Notes under the pieces: generated by a model
What the model was told of the DNA's origin: nothing
The model's database searches: none
The model's input: the letters and a program-made list of their open reading frames with translations, nothing else
Program-made: the position numbers and the translations under genes
Source of the DNA: Amphiura filiformis
Taxonomy: Eukaryota > Echinodermata > Ophiuroidea > Amphilepidida > Amphiuridae
Assembly: GCF_039555335.1 (NCBI RefSeq)
Contig: NC_092647.1
Coordinates: 6,648,608-6,712,607, forward strand
Length of the DNA stretch: 64,000 nt
Reading direction: 5' to 3'
Shown here: positions 1 to 29,454 of the stretch, piece by piece
Numbering within the stretch: the stretch's first letter is position 1
How the letters are laid out: each line of letters starts with the position of its first letter

Positions 1-322
1 AGAAAATCTCATCTGGAAAATCTGATTTTTTTTTTCAACCTCCTTTGAGTAGGATATCGATTTACGGTACATTACTGTAATACCGATATGGCTGGTGTTT
101 ACAGTGAGGAGGTTTTGGACAATTTCTGACCGGAAAGAATTTATAGCCATACATCTGCTCTCACCATAAACACAATTAATGAGTCTCTATTGAGTGTGGC
201 ATGATATCAAAACTTCTTTCCATCATTACTGACTGGCCATTTGGGGGCATCCAAGTTTAGAAGTGATGGGTATGTACCTACTGCCGTCGCAAAGTAGGGG
301 CCTAACGGTACAAAACATTGTT

Positions 323-560
323 TTAAAAAACAGGGGTCATTGGGTACAAACAAAATGAAAAATGGGGTCATTGGGTATATTATTTTGAAAAATATAAGGT
401 CATTGGGTATAAAATTTCAAAAAAGGGGTCACCGTGTAGACAATTTTGAAAAATGGAGCAAAATCTGTTTCTTGTTCCAAATTTACAATATAAATTTGTT
501 TTTATTAAAGATGTTTTTATTAAAGAATTTGTAAAAAGGGGGTCATTGGGTAGCCGCACC
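323..560. repeat. Degenerate tandem repeat, unit about 30-35 bp
   Basis: The phrase GGGGTCATTGGGTA recurs with A-rich spacers at about 323, 363, 399, 425 (diverged) and 539. The small ORF across it is a by-product. It lies in a TMEM245 intron. Confidence 0.7.
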
Positions 561-799
561 CAAAAAAATGGGGTGAGCGAGTATGACTTTTGATAAGAAG
601 GGAGTTTTCGGGTATATTTGACTTCTAAATAGGGGGTCCGTCACTTCTAAAGTTGAGTTCCCCCTCCCCTGGCATTTCCCCCCATCTCTCCTTGGATATG
701 CTACTCAGGTCAAAAAGACTCATCATACATGCAGAATAGAAACAAACTGCAATATTTGTATTAATTAATATTGTTATATTAATAATTTTATTTTCATAG

Positions 800-16341
<15,542 letters not shown>

Positions 16342-17022
16342 GGTGCTGTTTACGTTACCCTGACTAGTGAGGCATTTATCCCTTATCAAGTATGAGAGGT
16401 GTGCTTACAAGTATAGATGACACAACAGTGGTAGAAAGTGGCCACCATATTGACATTGGTATACAGCTTTATGTTTGCATGGGTGGTATGTGGCTATGGA
16501 CAATCTTTGTTTGATGTAAGGGCAAAGTAACAGGGTGATGGGATTTTTGCAGGGCCAAACTCTTACGGGTAATACTACTTTGTAGAGTGCATATGTTAGA
16601 ACTCCAAGTTCACCTTATAATACATCAGGGGTACGGTACCTGTTGTGTACCCCTGGAGTTCATGGTTAATGACTGGAATGGAGACCATACTGTTTGTACT
16701 TAACTTAAATGTGTAAGTCATTGGTGCACAACATAATTATGACATGAAAACCAGATTTGTTCATTGACCGATTCAATTCCTCCCACCAACTAATCTGGCA
16801 TTAACATTGGAATTTGGAATTAGCATTCATTTTTGGTATACTTGTATTTTCCTATTACAATTATAATTATTGAATTACAGTACTCTTTCTTTTCAAAGAA
16901 CTTGTTTATAGTTTTTATGTTCACATATGTTAATACTCATATTTCCAAAAATGATAATTATCCTTAGAATATATTTTCAGACCAGTTTGTCATAGTGGGG
17001 CTAACCAGCAATTTGATTTTCG

Positions 17023-17196
17023 GTTGAAATTCATATAGCCTGTACAAGAAAAGGTATGACCTTAATTTTCCACACAGGGAGTGTCAATTTCAAATAGGGT
17101 TACCTGAATGGGTGACTCCATTTGAAATCTATGCACCCTATGTGGGAGATTAAGGTCATGTCTTCCATAGGGTGTATAGATTCAACTGGAATAGTC
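17023..17196. mobile_element. Family P MITE
   Basis: It contains TTACCTGAATGGGTGACTCC at the centre, with AGATTAAGGTCATGTCTTCC on the right arm and a diverged left arm. Confidence 0.7.
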
Positions 17197-17979
17197 CATC
17201 TGAAGCATAAGCTGGACTGCAGGGAATACAAGTTGTGCACCCGCTGTAGCTGTAGCTGTAAAGTAACTTGTAAGTTGAAGTTTGACTTAAGTAGTTCAGA
17301 ATGGAGCTGTGTATTCTTTCCAATAAGTGCTGTGTGTAGGTGCTACTGAATCTATCACAATGTTTGCCAGCATAAAGTCTCCAACCAACTTGTCTGTCAC
17401 CATCTGGTTTACCCAGTCAGTGATCCACTGATTGTGAAAGTTGCATTACTTTCTGATTTAAATGGTGACCACAGCACTAGCCACCAAGCAGAAACAAACA
17501 CATGGAGGTTGATATTGCTATGAAATTTGTCGTTTTGGTACATACATGTATGACATTTGTACATGGAGATGGACTCTCCATCATAGTAGATATGTAGTAT
17601 GGGGGATTTTAGGGGACAGTTTAGGCTAGATAATGTCCATCAAGTTGACAGCTAAATTTGTCCAAAATGATAACATTTTTTTCTGTATCAAATTTTGTAC
17701 TTATATGGTAAAAATTATGATGAATATCATTATTATAATTTTTTTTAATGGCCCTTATATCTCAAACAAAATTGAAGGATATATTATCATTAAATTTGTG
17801 AGGCAATGATGGTTGGATTTCGACAAAAACATGGATGCAATATAGTCTGTATTGTTCATTAAATACTTAAAATAATTCTATTTGTTCATGATTAAAAAGA
17901 AATCATGTTAATCTCTAATTTATTTTGATATATATTGTCATAAATTTGAAAAAACATGTGTTGTGCCCCTTTACCTTTG

Positions 17980-18072
17980 GGACTATTCTATTTGAAATTG
18001 TTGAAATTTTCAAATTTGGTTGGAATTCCAAAATGTGCTTCAGGGTGTGTATTTTCAAATGGAATAGCCCGT
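17980..18072. mobile_element. Family P-like short MITE
   Basis: GGGACTATTCTATTTGAAAT at the left and TTTTCAAATGGAATAGCCCG at the right form the terminal arms; the centre is short. Confidence 0.5.
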
Positions 18073-18950
18073 TATAATTTACACCTTGTCTTTAAGATAT
18101 GTTTACAAGGAACCATTGTGTTATTATGTTATACAATGTATGTAAAAATGTTAAATTTTGTGTCTTCTTTGAGATATTTATTTTTAAAGATTAGGTAAGT
18201 TTTCATCCTTAATTATTGACCATGCAGTCTTTAACAAATTTTGACATTTATTGGGAAAAGTAGTTTTAAGATGTATTATGGAAGAAACCAAATTGAAAAA
18301 AGGTGCAATTTGTATAAAAACAAACAAACATAAAAACAAAACAAACATTCTGAATCTGACTGTGATTGGATACCTCCCTCCAGTTGAAAGTTGTCCATTT
18401 CATAACAAAAATCTTTTGAAAGACAAATGTAACAATCAATTTGATTGTCCAGTTTGTATTATTGTTGAAGAAAATATTTCAAAGGCTGCCATAGTATTCT
18501 GTATTGAGCAATTATATAGTAAGAGTACATGTACCATTGTTATAACTTGTCAAATATTGGATTTGCACAGATCTATAGTGTTTTTGTCTAGATAGTGTAG
18601 GCAGCGATGTCTAAGCATTAAGGTATCTGTTTCACATGCGCATCTCTATGGCATCTGTCATTCAACATTCGGGTACGTACGATAGTAATTTGTGTAAACG
18701 CTCTGATTTCAAGCTGTGCCCAATTCGCTCTGCCATCACTTGCTACACATGGACAAGAAGTATATATGATCATTACATATACATTCGTGAATGTGCAGGG
18801 GATTTTAAAACAAAATATTGGTTATCAGAATTCACAATGAAATTTTGATATTTTTTGTAATTACAATGTACAGAATTGTAGAATTTACATTGTGGATGTA
18901 CATGCATGTTTATTTGTGTGGTTTATATTTATTTGTAGAGATCATTGTGC

Positions 18951-19128
18951 TGTTCCAGTTGAATCCATACACCCCCTATTGAAGACATGATCTTAATCTT
19001 TCACACAGGGGGTGTTGGTTTCAAATGGAGTCACCCATTCAGGTAACCCCATTTGGAATTCACACTCCCTGTGTGGAAGATTAAGGTTATGTCTTCCATA
19101 GGGGGTGTATGGATTTCAATTGGAACAG
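18951..19128. mobile_element. Family P MITE, well preserved
   Basis: CTGTTCCAGTTGAATCCATA on the left pairs with TATGGATTTCAATTGGAACAG on the right; the arms hold GAAGACATGATCTTAATC and its mirror. Confidence 0.8.
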
Positions 19129-19264
19129 CTTTGTGAGTTCTTTTAAACAAATTGTGTTGACAGTGTCATCTGTAGATAATCTGTTTGGAGAACTTGATTG
19201 ACATCTCTTCCTAATAGACCATTTGTGATGTGATCAAGCAAAATGAGTCAGATGTCGGGAATTT

Positions 19265-19455
19265 ATTGATTTTAAGATATAGACAATAATAGTATTCAAC
19301 TCCTGTGATTCATCTCGTTTGTATTTTATTGTTCTGATGAATGCTTAAATGGTCATATCTCTGAAACTTGAAGTCTAATTATGGTGGTTTCAGCAAAATA
19401 AAGCTCTTGAGAATGAGCTCATGGAATGAAATTGAAAACTGAATTTTTGATTTTT
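19265..19455 (+). repeat. Interspersed repeat, partner of 9959-10120
   Basis: Homologous to the TMEM245 intron segment at 9959-10120 in opposite orientation. Shared phrases include AATAGTATTCAACT and CAGCAAAATAAAGCTCT. Confidence 0.5.
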
Positions 19456-19606
19456 ATCGAATCGGACTCATAGCTTGATCACCTCACATTTCAGTGAATC
19501 CAAAATGCTGTGATTTAATCCTAAACATGTCACGCCAATACACATATTGTTTCTGTGCAATTCAGTGTGGACAGTGACAATGTTCACATTGGTGTGAACA
19601 TAATTA

Positions 19607-19854
19607 TATAGCCCACTTGACATCATTGTTTGTCAACAAAGGCGAGGGACTGGTCTATCGATATGCTTGAACGAATCGCTACACTGTTCAATGGCTTCCT
19701 TGTACTACATGAAATGTGGTGAGCGATTTAAAATGAACATATGCCCTGAGCAAACTACGATGCATATGCACACTGTAGGGTAAAGAACAATGGAAATTAC
19801 CATAATTTGCATGCATACTGCCGGGCAATGACGTCACATGTCAAGTGGTCTATA
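19607..19854. mobile_element. MITE with TATAG(A/C)CCACTTGACAT ends
   Basis: TATAGCCCACTTGACATCAT is mirrored at the right by CACATGTCAAGTGGTCTATA. The interior contains TATCGATATGCTTGA and GCATACTGCCGGGCAATGAC, which link it (inverted) to the elements at 6794, 50781 and 52626. Confidence 0.7.
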
Positions 19855-20992
19855 TTTAGGTTAAATTCTAAATGGCTTTCTGGATATACCGAAAGGTTAA
19901 TTTAGGACAATTATAGTACTGTGTATAATAATAGTCTGCAATCTTATTTATTTCTTGGTGTAAATATTCTTTTTGTGGCCTTATATAGCAGGGGACTGAA
20001 AAGTATAGTGATGTAGGCATTAATTTGATATGGGAGTTTTGACTTCAACACAAGTAGTTTGCTTACCTACAGATACTTTTGCTGTATCCTCAGCTAGAGT
20101 AATAATTGGCATTGTTTTTGGGTCATTATCAAAATTCAATGCTATAATATTTTGTAGTGCATACACCCCATACAGTGCTCTATTGATCACAAATTACAGT
20201 TAATATTCAGCTGATAATAGATATTGTTATCAGTGCCACTAAAGGAAAATGAGTTGCTCACTCTAGTCAACACAGAGTTCCCAGGAAAGTGGATTATTTT
20301 CAGTCTGATAACTGATACTTTTAAATTAAATCTTTATAAACAATTTTGTTTTGTATACCTCCACTGAAATATTATAGCACTTGATGTGGTTTTTTTTGTA
20401 TTGGGCAGAGGACAGCATCTTGTATCCCTAGTCTTTTAGTCCATGAAAAAATAATTGTTTGGTTAGTGTTTCTCAGCCAACTGTAGCTCAGGACACGGTC
20501 AATTTTGACATTCTTCATGAAAACCAAACATTTTGGGTTTCACACCAAAAGATTCACAGCTTGTTCAATTTGAGGAGAAAGGGGAACAATATCAAAAAAG
20601 AAAACCAAATGCCTGTGTATAATGGCAGTCTGTGTATAACTGATGAAAGGTTCTCTATTTACTTTTAAGAATATGAAGAAAACAGTGTCAAGTTGAATTC
20701 AGTAGCAGATTAGGATTTTTTTTATCACAACATATCACAGTATTGATAGATTGTTCATACATTTTGGCTGTTAAAATTAAGTGACTGTATTTCTTTAAAC
20801 ATCATTACACAAACTATGTGCTTAATTACATAATTCCATAGTGCCAATATAATAACTCTTGCTGATGGTTAAAAAGTGTCTACTAGGTAAGCAAATGGAG
20901 TTTGGAGTCAAAACAAAATGTACAGATGTTTATGTGGTAGCAGTTTTATTGAAGTTGAGACCAACTCTTTGTAGACTGTGTATCATGCTATT

Positions 20993-21154
20993 GCAGTTGA
21001 AATCCCTATGGAAGACATGACCTTCATCTTCCACACAGGGGGTGTGAATTTCAAATGGGGTTACCTGAAGGATGACTCCATTTGAAATCTATACCCCCTG
21101 CATGGAAGATTAAGGTCATGTAGAGGGGGTGAATTGTTTCAAATGGATTAGCCC
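20993..21154. mobile_element. Family P MITE
   Basis: CTATGGAAGACATGACCTTC with CACACAGGGGGTGTGAATTT on the left, GTTACCTGAAGGATGACTCC at the centre, and a partly deleted right arm. Confidence 0.7.
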
Positions 21155-22487
21155 ATTTAGGTTTGGTGCCAGTATTCACATACTCTTGCCAATGTAATAT
21201 TTGTGATAAATTTGTTGTGTAGATCATTTTATATTACATACATGTAAGTGTAGCTTTGTAGCAGCAAGATATTGTAACTTGTTCTGTTATACTTTATTCA
21301 GACAAGACTCATAACAGTCATTATGGATTGACACCTAGGGCTTAGCACTGGCTACATCTAAAACTGATGTATTAATTCAAAAGGTCTGATTCTTTCAGAA
21401 AAACAGCAAAAACAATGATTCTCAAATTCTCCATGATATTTGAGACACATCTGGCATAATGACCATGCCAATCCCAAAATTGTGGGCCAAAATACCCTTA
21501 AATGGGCTCTGAAAGATTTTGCAAAAAAATAAAATAAGAAAATGTTGCCTTATTTTGATAGATCGAATACTTAAAGAGCCCGCTGAGCAATAATTTGGAG
21601 ACAAAAATATGAAATATTGAAAATAAGTGACACACTGTTAACAAATGGACAAATATTGATAACATATAAAAAAACTGGACTTATACCAAAATTGAGGGCA
21701 CAGTTTCTGCAAAATCTCACAATGCTCTTTTAAATGGGACAAAACCAGTTGTAGCTCCAAGTTGGTGATACAGAATGGCATAAACAAGATAGAGTGTGAC
21801 ACCTTATGTCATGTGGATTAGCGTGTTGTATGTCTGATAGGCCTTTTGTGAATTTACTCAAGCCTATGTTGGGACTACATTGGTGCACATAAAAAACACA
21901 ACATGTTTTGCATTTTACGTACCTGGCAAGCTAAGTAAGTCTGCACATGTAATCTGATTTAAAGGAAGTATTTCAGTTCTATTGCACATTTGATTGTGAA
22001 TAATGTGATTTAAACAAATGTTGTTTAAGGTGTGCGATTATGGTTAAGACAAATTTGTGTAGGTATGGTGTGCTGGATTGTAGTGAATGATATATAGATA
22101 GAGTATTTGGACATCTTTACTTCTAAGATCTTTACTGAAGATTAACAACTATGCATCTAAACCATTTTTTCTCGCTAATGTGGCAGTGACATCGGTGTGC
22201 ACTTCATTGGGGCCAGCTTTATATCGCTAGAGTTTGCTCAAAGCGCTGGTGTTCACATGGATACGCTTAAAGATGCTGCATAGATGTACACGCAAAAAAA
22301 CTGCCTCAAGTCGTTGACGTCACTGCCACATCAGGGTGAAAAATGGTATAGGCAAGACATAGTTGACCCAAAATTGGCTGATGATCTCACAACTCTGAAT
22401 TACGAATGGACAAGTACCAAGATGCTCTATGCAGGATCTTCCATGAGAATTTGAATCATAGGTCATACCCAGCTGCATGGCTCAAAT

Positions 22488-23601
22488 TTAAGGTGGCTGT
22501 GTACTCTCAGACATGCATGTAGTAAAAGTGCAATAACTTTGTAATTATTCACAAAAACATATAAAAGTATACATTTTATGAAGGCAAGACATCAATAAAT
22601 CTTAATATAAATACAGATTTGGGGTAAAAACAACAATTTTGAAGAAAATCACAAAAAGTGAGTTTTTGGCGATATTTGTTAGGTACATCATAACAAAAAA
22701 ACACTCTTTCCAAAATATTTTATTTTGTTTTTAGCTCAATCTTGAGGCTCCATTCCAAAAACGGTTTTTTCATTTTTTGATATTGGCCTTATTTTTGAGA
22801 TATTGACCATATAAGGCATCAAAATGAACTTTTTAAAATTCAAAACGCCTATTTGCACAAAATGATGCCCAAAATCGGAAATAGACCAAAATATAAAAAA
22901 ATGAGAAAACCGTTTCTTGAGTCGATCATGCTTTTTACGATGATCATATTTGCTTACCTATAGATGCTGTATTTATTGAGTTATCGTGTACCTAAATCGC
23001 CATTTTACCGAGAAAATGAACATTTAAATAATGGCCGTTGAAGTTTAAAGTGGTCGCATTTTGCATTTTCATCGAATCTCACAGGAGAATGCGACAGTTT
23101 TCGCTTTTGTAACTTATATTACGTGAACATCGGGTAAATCCACAGCCCCTTGAGAAGTTTGAGCGAAATCCATTCATAACTTGATATTTAAATCGGGGAA
23201 AGAACTTGAAAAACCCACATTTTATCAGCTAAAACGGAGCCATTTGACCACTAGGTTTTTGTGAAATCAGTGCTTCCGTGGTGTTTCCATAAGATGCGCC
23301 ACAGATGCAGATAAGCGTCGCAGTATGCCTCAGCGTATTTGTGCGTTAACAAATTGCGCGATACGCAACGCGATGAGTTGTTCTTGCGGCGCGTACCTTG
23401 CTGGTACAACAAAGATTTTCTTTCCTTTTCAATTTCAAACACGAGTGGAATAGTGAAATAAAATCCTTAAAATATTGCAGTTGGAGTTTACAAATCTGGA
23501 TTTTCATTCCTTGTATTTATAAAAACATAACAAGGTACAAACATATCATAAAAACTCAATTTTGAGAAAGAAGCAATGGCTAGAGTACACAGCCGCGTTA
23601 A
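22488..23601 (+). mobile_element. 1.1-kb TTAA element, copy 1 (non-autonomous)
   Basis: It begins TTAAGGTGGCTGTGTACTCT and ends AGAGTACACAGCCGCGTTAA, so ends of about 20 bp are inverted and TTAA borders are present. The whole 1114 bp matches 28219-29321 in reverse orientation with only scattered differences. It has no transposase ORF. TTAA borders point to the piggyBac superfamily; that is inference. Confidence 0.85.
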
Positions 23602-24792
23602 GGGAGGCCACCAAGGCCATTGCCTGCCCTTTTTCAGTTTTGGCCTTTGTGCCCCCAGATCTTTGTCAATTTCAAGGCATTCTTCATCACTTGTTAGCCC
23701 TGGTGCCCTTTTTCGTCTTTGCCCAATGACCTTGAAAATGGGTGCCCCCCAAAATAAAATTTGAGGCCTGCCCAGCTGTCCACTAATTGATCATGTTTCT
23801 CTGTTTGTTTCATGTAAAACTTGGCAATGTCAACTAAAAAATTGGAAGTTCAAATGCATGACAAGCCAGTATGGCATGTTTTACATAGAATAATTCTGAA
23901 TATATTTCTTCTTAAAACTTACCTACCATTTTAGTGCTTTGTAATATTTACCATATTATGCCTGTCAAGTTTTCTACTTTGCCTGTAAATAGAAATAGTT
24001 GAATTATATGTAACCAATCAATGTGTGCCTGGTCAGACTGTAAACATATATTTTACTTCATTATTGCTTTAGTTTAAGCACAGGGAGAATGTGTGATTTT
24101 TGAGAGCAAAACGTGTGCGCCAGTTCACAATTTGCACATTTTTTTTCCAACATGCATGATTTTTCTCCAAAAAAGTTTCATTTGCAATATTTAAAAAAGT
24201 AAGTTTTTTTCTTCTATATTTTCTTCCAATTTTTTATGACAATCTATTTTTGATACTCTTTTTAACATGGAATGTGTTGCAGATCATTATGGAGTCTTTG
24301 ATTTGAGTGAAAACGTTTTTGGAAAATGAGTACTTGAAAATGGTTATTTTGTGAAAATCTTAAAATTAAGCTGTCGGACCTGTAATGCGCTATTATACCC
24401 AAAATGCATAAATTTCAGCATTTTTGTTCATCACACATTCTCCATGTGATTACTTTAATTTTATAATAGAATGTTGGCTCCAGACACACAAGAATGTTTT
24501 TTTTAACCCCTGTTGTGCTGGTTTAAAAACTTAAGGCAGGTTGTTTGGTATTGCTCTCAAATATCAAGACAAATAAAGCAGACACATAAGAGAAACGGTA
24601 TGGGTTTTATAAAGGCTTATATAAGGGGCGCCATTTCTGCTCCATTTGCATCATTTTTCTCAGGAGGGGGAAACATCCCAAACTTTCATTTTGATGTATC
24701 ATTTAAAACTCAAAACTGTAAGACACATGGAAATATAAATGTGATTATTGGATTCCTTGGCCAAATTCCTGCAAGACCAATGTATTAATAAT

Positions 24793-25108
24793 TTAAAAGG
24801 GCATTTTGTGATCCACAGCCTCATTCCCCCCACTTTTCTCAAAAAAGTTTAAACATTATAAGCTACATCATGTTTATGTACAAAAACGTTTTTGCGAATT
24901 GATTCCTTTATAGCAAAAATATCATGAAATTTGAATTACATTCTGGTACATGGTATACCAGAACAAAATTACAACACATTGTCTATGGAGCAGTGTAATA
25001 CACATAATCATACAAAACCTGCAAATTTTGGGAATTAGCTTTTTTTTGTAGATATCTACTGAAAAATGTCATAAAATAGGATGCTAGGATCACAAAATAC
25101 TCCTTCAA
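24793..25108. mobile_element. TTAA-flanked MITE, copy 2
   Basis: Homologous to 1428-1766: both contain ACATTCTGG, AGAACAAAATTACAAC and GATCACAAAATACTCCTT. The right TTAA is altered to TTCAA here. Confidence 0.65.
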
Positions 25109-26489
25109 GTCATACATTACAGTTTTTAGTTTGATGGCTAAAACGGAAAAATATAGCTCCTGCCATATACCACTCAGCTTAAATCATAACTCTACTTAGG
25201 AATAGCATATGATTTTTATGATTGTCAAAATTAGGCTAAAAGTTTGTCTCCTGTAGGCCTCACACATTTTATTTTGAAGAGCCAATTTATTGCATTTTTA
25301 TTTTATTTGAGAAATCCAGTAAAATGAAATTTTCAAGCATGAAATAAATGAAGCAATTGTTCAACAATTTTACAAGGAACATAAAATCAATAAACCCTAT
25401 GAAAATCAATCTACAATTTGTAAAACTTGTAATTTTTCATATCTAACCTACTCTGCAGTTATTTGTTATTGATTTCCATAACTCCCGAAGCTAAAAAATA
25501 AATAAAAACACATTTTGCATTTTGGTGTTGAGACCACCTACAGGAAACGAGCTTTTTTTTTTAAATATCCCTGTCTTTATTTGTCTTCATTTATGAAATG
25601 CCAAAACAAGAATCATATTCAATGTTATTTTGTTAACACAAATCAGTCAATCAAAGTATACACAACTGTTTTTATCTATTGCAAATTATTCTGTTTTATT
25701 GGTAATACTGCTGTACAATCAAGTCCGTAATTTGGACAACACAAAGACATATTTTGTAAATCAACATTTAATAAACCACATGATAAAATTGACTAATTGT
25801 TACTCGCTTTCTTTTGTGTACAAAGGGAAACATGATTATAGGCCTATTCAGTGATCCCAGTGAAGGTGTAAAAAAACCCAACTGTTTATAAATTGCCTAA
25901 AAGTGAAGGATAAGTCATAAGACATTAAATTTTTTGGCAAAAATACAAAGAAAACTGCAGTATTGGCAAAGTTGGAGCCCCATTCATGTAAAATGTTTTA
26001 TTTTGTCTTTTATACACAGCATTCGGCTTAACCACTAGCAGGCTACTTTAGCATATCTATGACCCTAACAAAGGTGCCAAAATCTGAATTTGGATGATTG
26101 TTATTATCATCCGGATGAGCAAATCACTGAATAGGCTTTTAATATGTATCAAGTAATATTACAATGCAAGAATTAAAGTTGTAAATGCTTTTATGTTTCA
26201 TAATAACTGAATCCAGGGCTGTAGCTAGCCTAAGTTGAGTGCTAGGTAATTTGACCATCTAATTAGAGCGCTGGCTTGGGGCACAATCTTTTTAGTGAAT
26301 GTGATGGAACGAGGCGAAGGCAAAAGAGGGGGACTGATGTCTCACAGCCTCCCTGGACCCACTACCATGTACAAATAACACAAAATTATGTACGGCGTGC
26401 ATCTCGGAAATAAATTGCGATACTGGTATGATCATGTCGTAAGTTAAACACAGTTTAGTGGTTATTTATGCATGCACAGTACATGTATA

Positions 26490-27052
26490 TGTGACCCTCT
26501 ACCACAAAGTGAGCGTAAAGTCACAAGCTGGTAGTTTCAAAATGTCATGTGCTGGTTGTTGAGTTGATGTTCTTTATTTGCTGCGCAGTGCGCACCTGTA
26601 CAAGCCAGTAGCACATGTATGTCCTTTGTGAATGGCCCATTGAGCCCCCATTCACATAGACATAGACATACTATTGGCTTGAACAGGTGCATCCAACGCA
26701 GTAGTCAAAACGTCTCAAAACTACCAACTTGCAACTTTCCACTCATTTTGTGGTAGCAGGCATGAACGAAAGAGATAACAGACTGTGTTCAAGCAGTGAA
26801 AATCTCAGCATCACCCGATAATGAGGGCCGATTGTTCCATGAAATGCGACGGGCGAAACTGCCTCGCACGTAAAGCATATTTTTACAGTCTTTCTCATAA
26901 ACGCGAAGCCACACATAGCTCTATCACAATGCTGATGTGATTGTTAGACACAGCCCTCATGAATATGCAAGAATTCACAGCATACAATGCATGGTGATTT
27001 TGACTGTTGATACACGGTCTGTTATCTCTTTCATCCATGGTAGCAGGTCACA
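26490..27052. mobile_element. MITE with TGTGACC ends, interrupted
   Basis: The left end TGTGACCCTCTACCACAAAG pairs with CTTTGTGGTAG-like and TGGTAGCAGGTCACA sequences on the right. The right arm is split by a 279-bp element at 26761-27039. Confidence 0.65.
26761..27039. mobile_element. hAT-like MITE with 8-bp target duplication
   Basis: Inverted ends CATGAACGAAAGAGATAACA and, reversed, CATGGATGAAAGAGATAACA. GTAGCAGG occurs directly at both sides (26753-26760 and 27040-27047). An 8-bp duplication is typical of hAT transposons. It lies inside the MITE at 26490-27052, whose own end sequence was duplicated. Confidence 0.8.
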
Positions 27053-27110
27053 TGCAGTAGTTCAGTAGGAAAAAGGTTGAAACTAAAATGAATGAACCGG
27101 GCAAAATGAT

Positions 27111-27339
27111 TACTAGAATTCCATCTGCAAGCATATATGCCTCTAAATGAGACACCCTCCAACAAAACATAATTGATTTGTCTTACAATAATACATGTTT
27201 GTACAGTCTCCTACATCAGTAATAATCATTGCTCAAACTCCAAATAATGTTTTTGTGGAGAGTGTCTGTCTTTCGTATAAAAAAAACCACTCATTCAGAT
27301 TTTAGAGGCACATATGCTTGTAAATGGAATTCTACGGTA
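27111..27339. mobile_element. Foldback MITE with TACCGTA-type end, copy 2
   Basis: TAGAATTCCATCTGCAAGCA is mirrored by TGCTTGTAAATGGAATTCTA before CGGTA. It shares internal phrases with the 482-bp element at 3211-3692. Confidence 0.65.
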
Positions 27340-28218
27340 TTGTAAACCTACATTAACTTTAAGCTATAATAAGTTTGAAATCTGGGCCCACCTTGTAATT
27401 TTGTTCAGTTAAAATTGTTCAAGCCATTAAATACAATTACATTCAAGGGATTTCTTCATTTTCTTGAGGTTCAGCTTTGGTTGGTTTTGTTCAGCAGTGC
27501 AAACTATATACATAGATGTATTTTTGTTAGCAATCACAAATTAGAAGATTCTGTGATTAAATAAGCAACAACACTACAGCATTTTATCTTTTAGCAATTT
27601 GCAAAAACACTTTGGCAAAATCTAGTTTCAATGAGCTATAGTATTACTACTTTGCGGCTAGTCTTACAGACACCCACATAACACGACAGTTGAAAAAGAT
27701 GGCTTTGAAGGATAGGAGAATTTTTTGGGAGAACCCACCATTATTTATGAAATTAAATTAATTACTTTTTTCCTCCTACAGTGTAGTTGTTTGATCAATA
27801 TGTTTGATCAATATGTACATCATGTTGACTCAAAATGTTCCCAAGAATCACTTCCATTCCCACAATTCACACCCTGAACAAGGAGAACATTTTGTAATCG
27901 GATAAATTGAGTCGGCATGAACCATGATGTGACATGATCTGATCCAGTCTGCAATAATGAAATTGAGACATGGCAAAATGAACTTATAAAAAGTTCATAA
28001 CTTTGCAACCAAGTATGTGGGGAATTCAAGAGAAGGTACTAAGCAAGGTAGAAATGGTACCGGTACGTCTAATAACTCATCTTCAAAGTTTCAGACTTTG
28101 GTCCGAGTAGATCAGATCATGTCACATATCCATTTATCACTTTTTTCCAAATTAATTTACAAATAACTACATTACTTCACAATGGTATCCAAAATTTGTT
28201 ACACTATCATAGTGTCCC

Positions 28219-29321
28219 TTAAGGTAGCTGTGTACTCGAGACATTGTTTCTTTCGCAAAATTGAGTTTTTTTGATATGTTTGTACTTTGTTATGTTTTTT
28301 ATAAATACAAGGAATGAAAATCCAGATTTGTAAACTCCAACTGCAATATTTTAAGGATTTTATTTCACTATTCCACTCGTGTTTGAAATTGAAAAGGAAA
28401 GAAAATCTTTGTTGTACCAGCAGGGTACACGCCAAGAACAACTCATCGCGTTATGTCGCGCAATTTGTTAACGCACAAATACGCTACACATACGCGACGC
28501 TTATCTGCATGCGCGGCGCATCTTATGGAAACACCACGGAAGCACAAAAACCTAGTGGTCAAATGGCTCCGTTTTAGCTGATAAAATGTGGGTTTTTTCA
28601 TTTTTTTTCTCCGATTTAAATATCAAGTTATGAATGGATTTCGCCAAACTTCTCAAGGGGCCGTGGATTTACCCGATGTTTATGTAATGTAAGGTAGAAA
28701 AATAAAAGCGGCCGCATTCTCCTGTGAGATTCAATGAAAGTGCAAAATGTGACCACTTTAAACTTCAACGGCCATTATTTCAATGTTCATTTTCTCGGTA
28801 AAATGACGCTTTAGGTACACGATAACTCAATAAATACAGCATCTATAGGTGAGCAATTATGATCATCGTAAAAAGCATGATCGACTCAAGAAACGGTTTT
28901 CTCATTTTTTTATATTTTGGTCTATTTCCGATTTTAGGCATCATTTTGTGCAAATAGGCGCTTGTGAATTTTAAAAAGTTCAATTTGATGCCTTATATGG
29001 TCAATATCTCAAAAAATAAGGCCAATATCAAAAAATAAAAAACCGCTTTTGGAAAGGAGCCTCAAGATTGAGCTAAAAACAAAATAAAATATTTTGGAAA
29101 GAGTGTTTTTTTGTTATGATGTACCTAACAAATATTGCCAAAAACTCACTTTTTGTGATTTTCTTCATAATTGTTGTTTTTACCCCAAATCTGTATTTAT
29201 ATTAAGATTTATTGATGTCTTGCCGTCATAAAAATGTATACTTTTATATGTCTTATGCGAATAATTACAAAGTTATTGCACTTTTACTACATGCATGTCT
29301 GAGAGTACACAGCCACCTTAA
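28219..29321 (-). mobile_element. 1.1-kb TTAA element, copy 2 (inverted)
   Basis: It begins TTAAGGTAGCTGTGTACTCG and ends CAGCCACCTTAA, the reverse of 22488-23601. The 1103 bp align over their full length. With copy 1 it forms an inverted pair separated by 4.6 kb. Confidence 0.85.
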
Positions 29322-29454
29322 ATAGCTCAAATCAGGTAAACTGTTATATTTTATTGTTCATCTTTTTTCTCTCTAACATGTTTCAGATTTGTTCATTGTA
29401 CACAATCACTTGTTTCATAACTTCTAAATTTGTTTCTGTCTCGAGTTTGATCTA

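Noticed and set aside
18251-18595. 114-codon plus-strand ORF
   Set aside because: No recognisable domain, AT-rich composition, no splice context. Probably chance or within the TMEM245 3' UTR.
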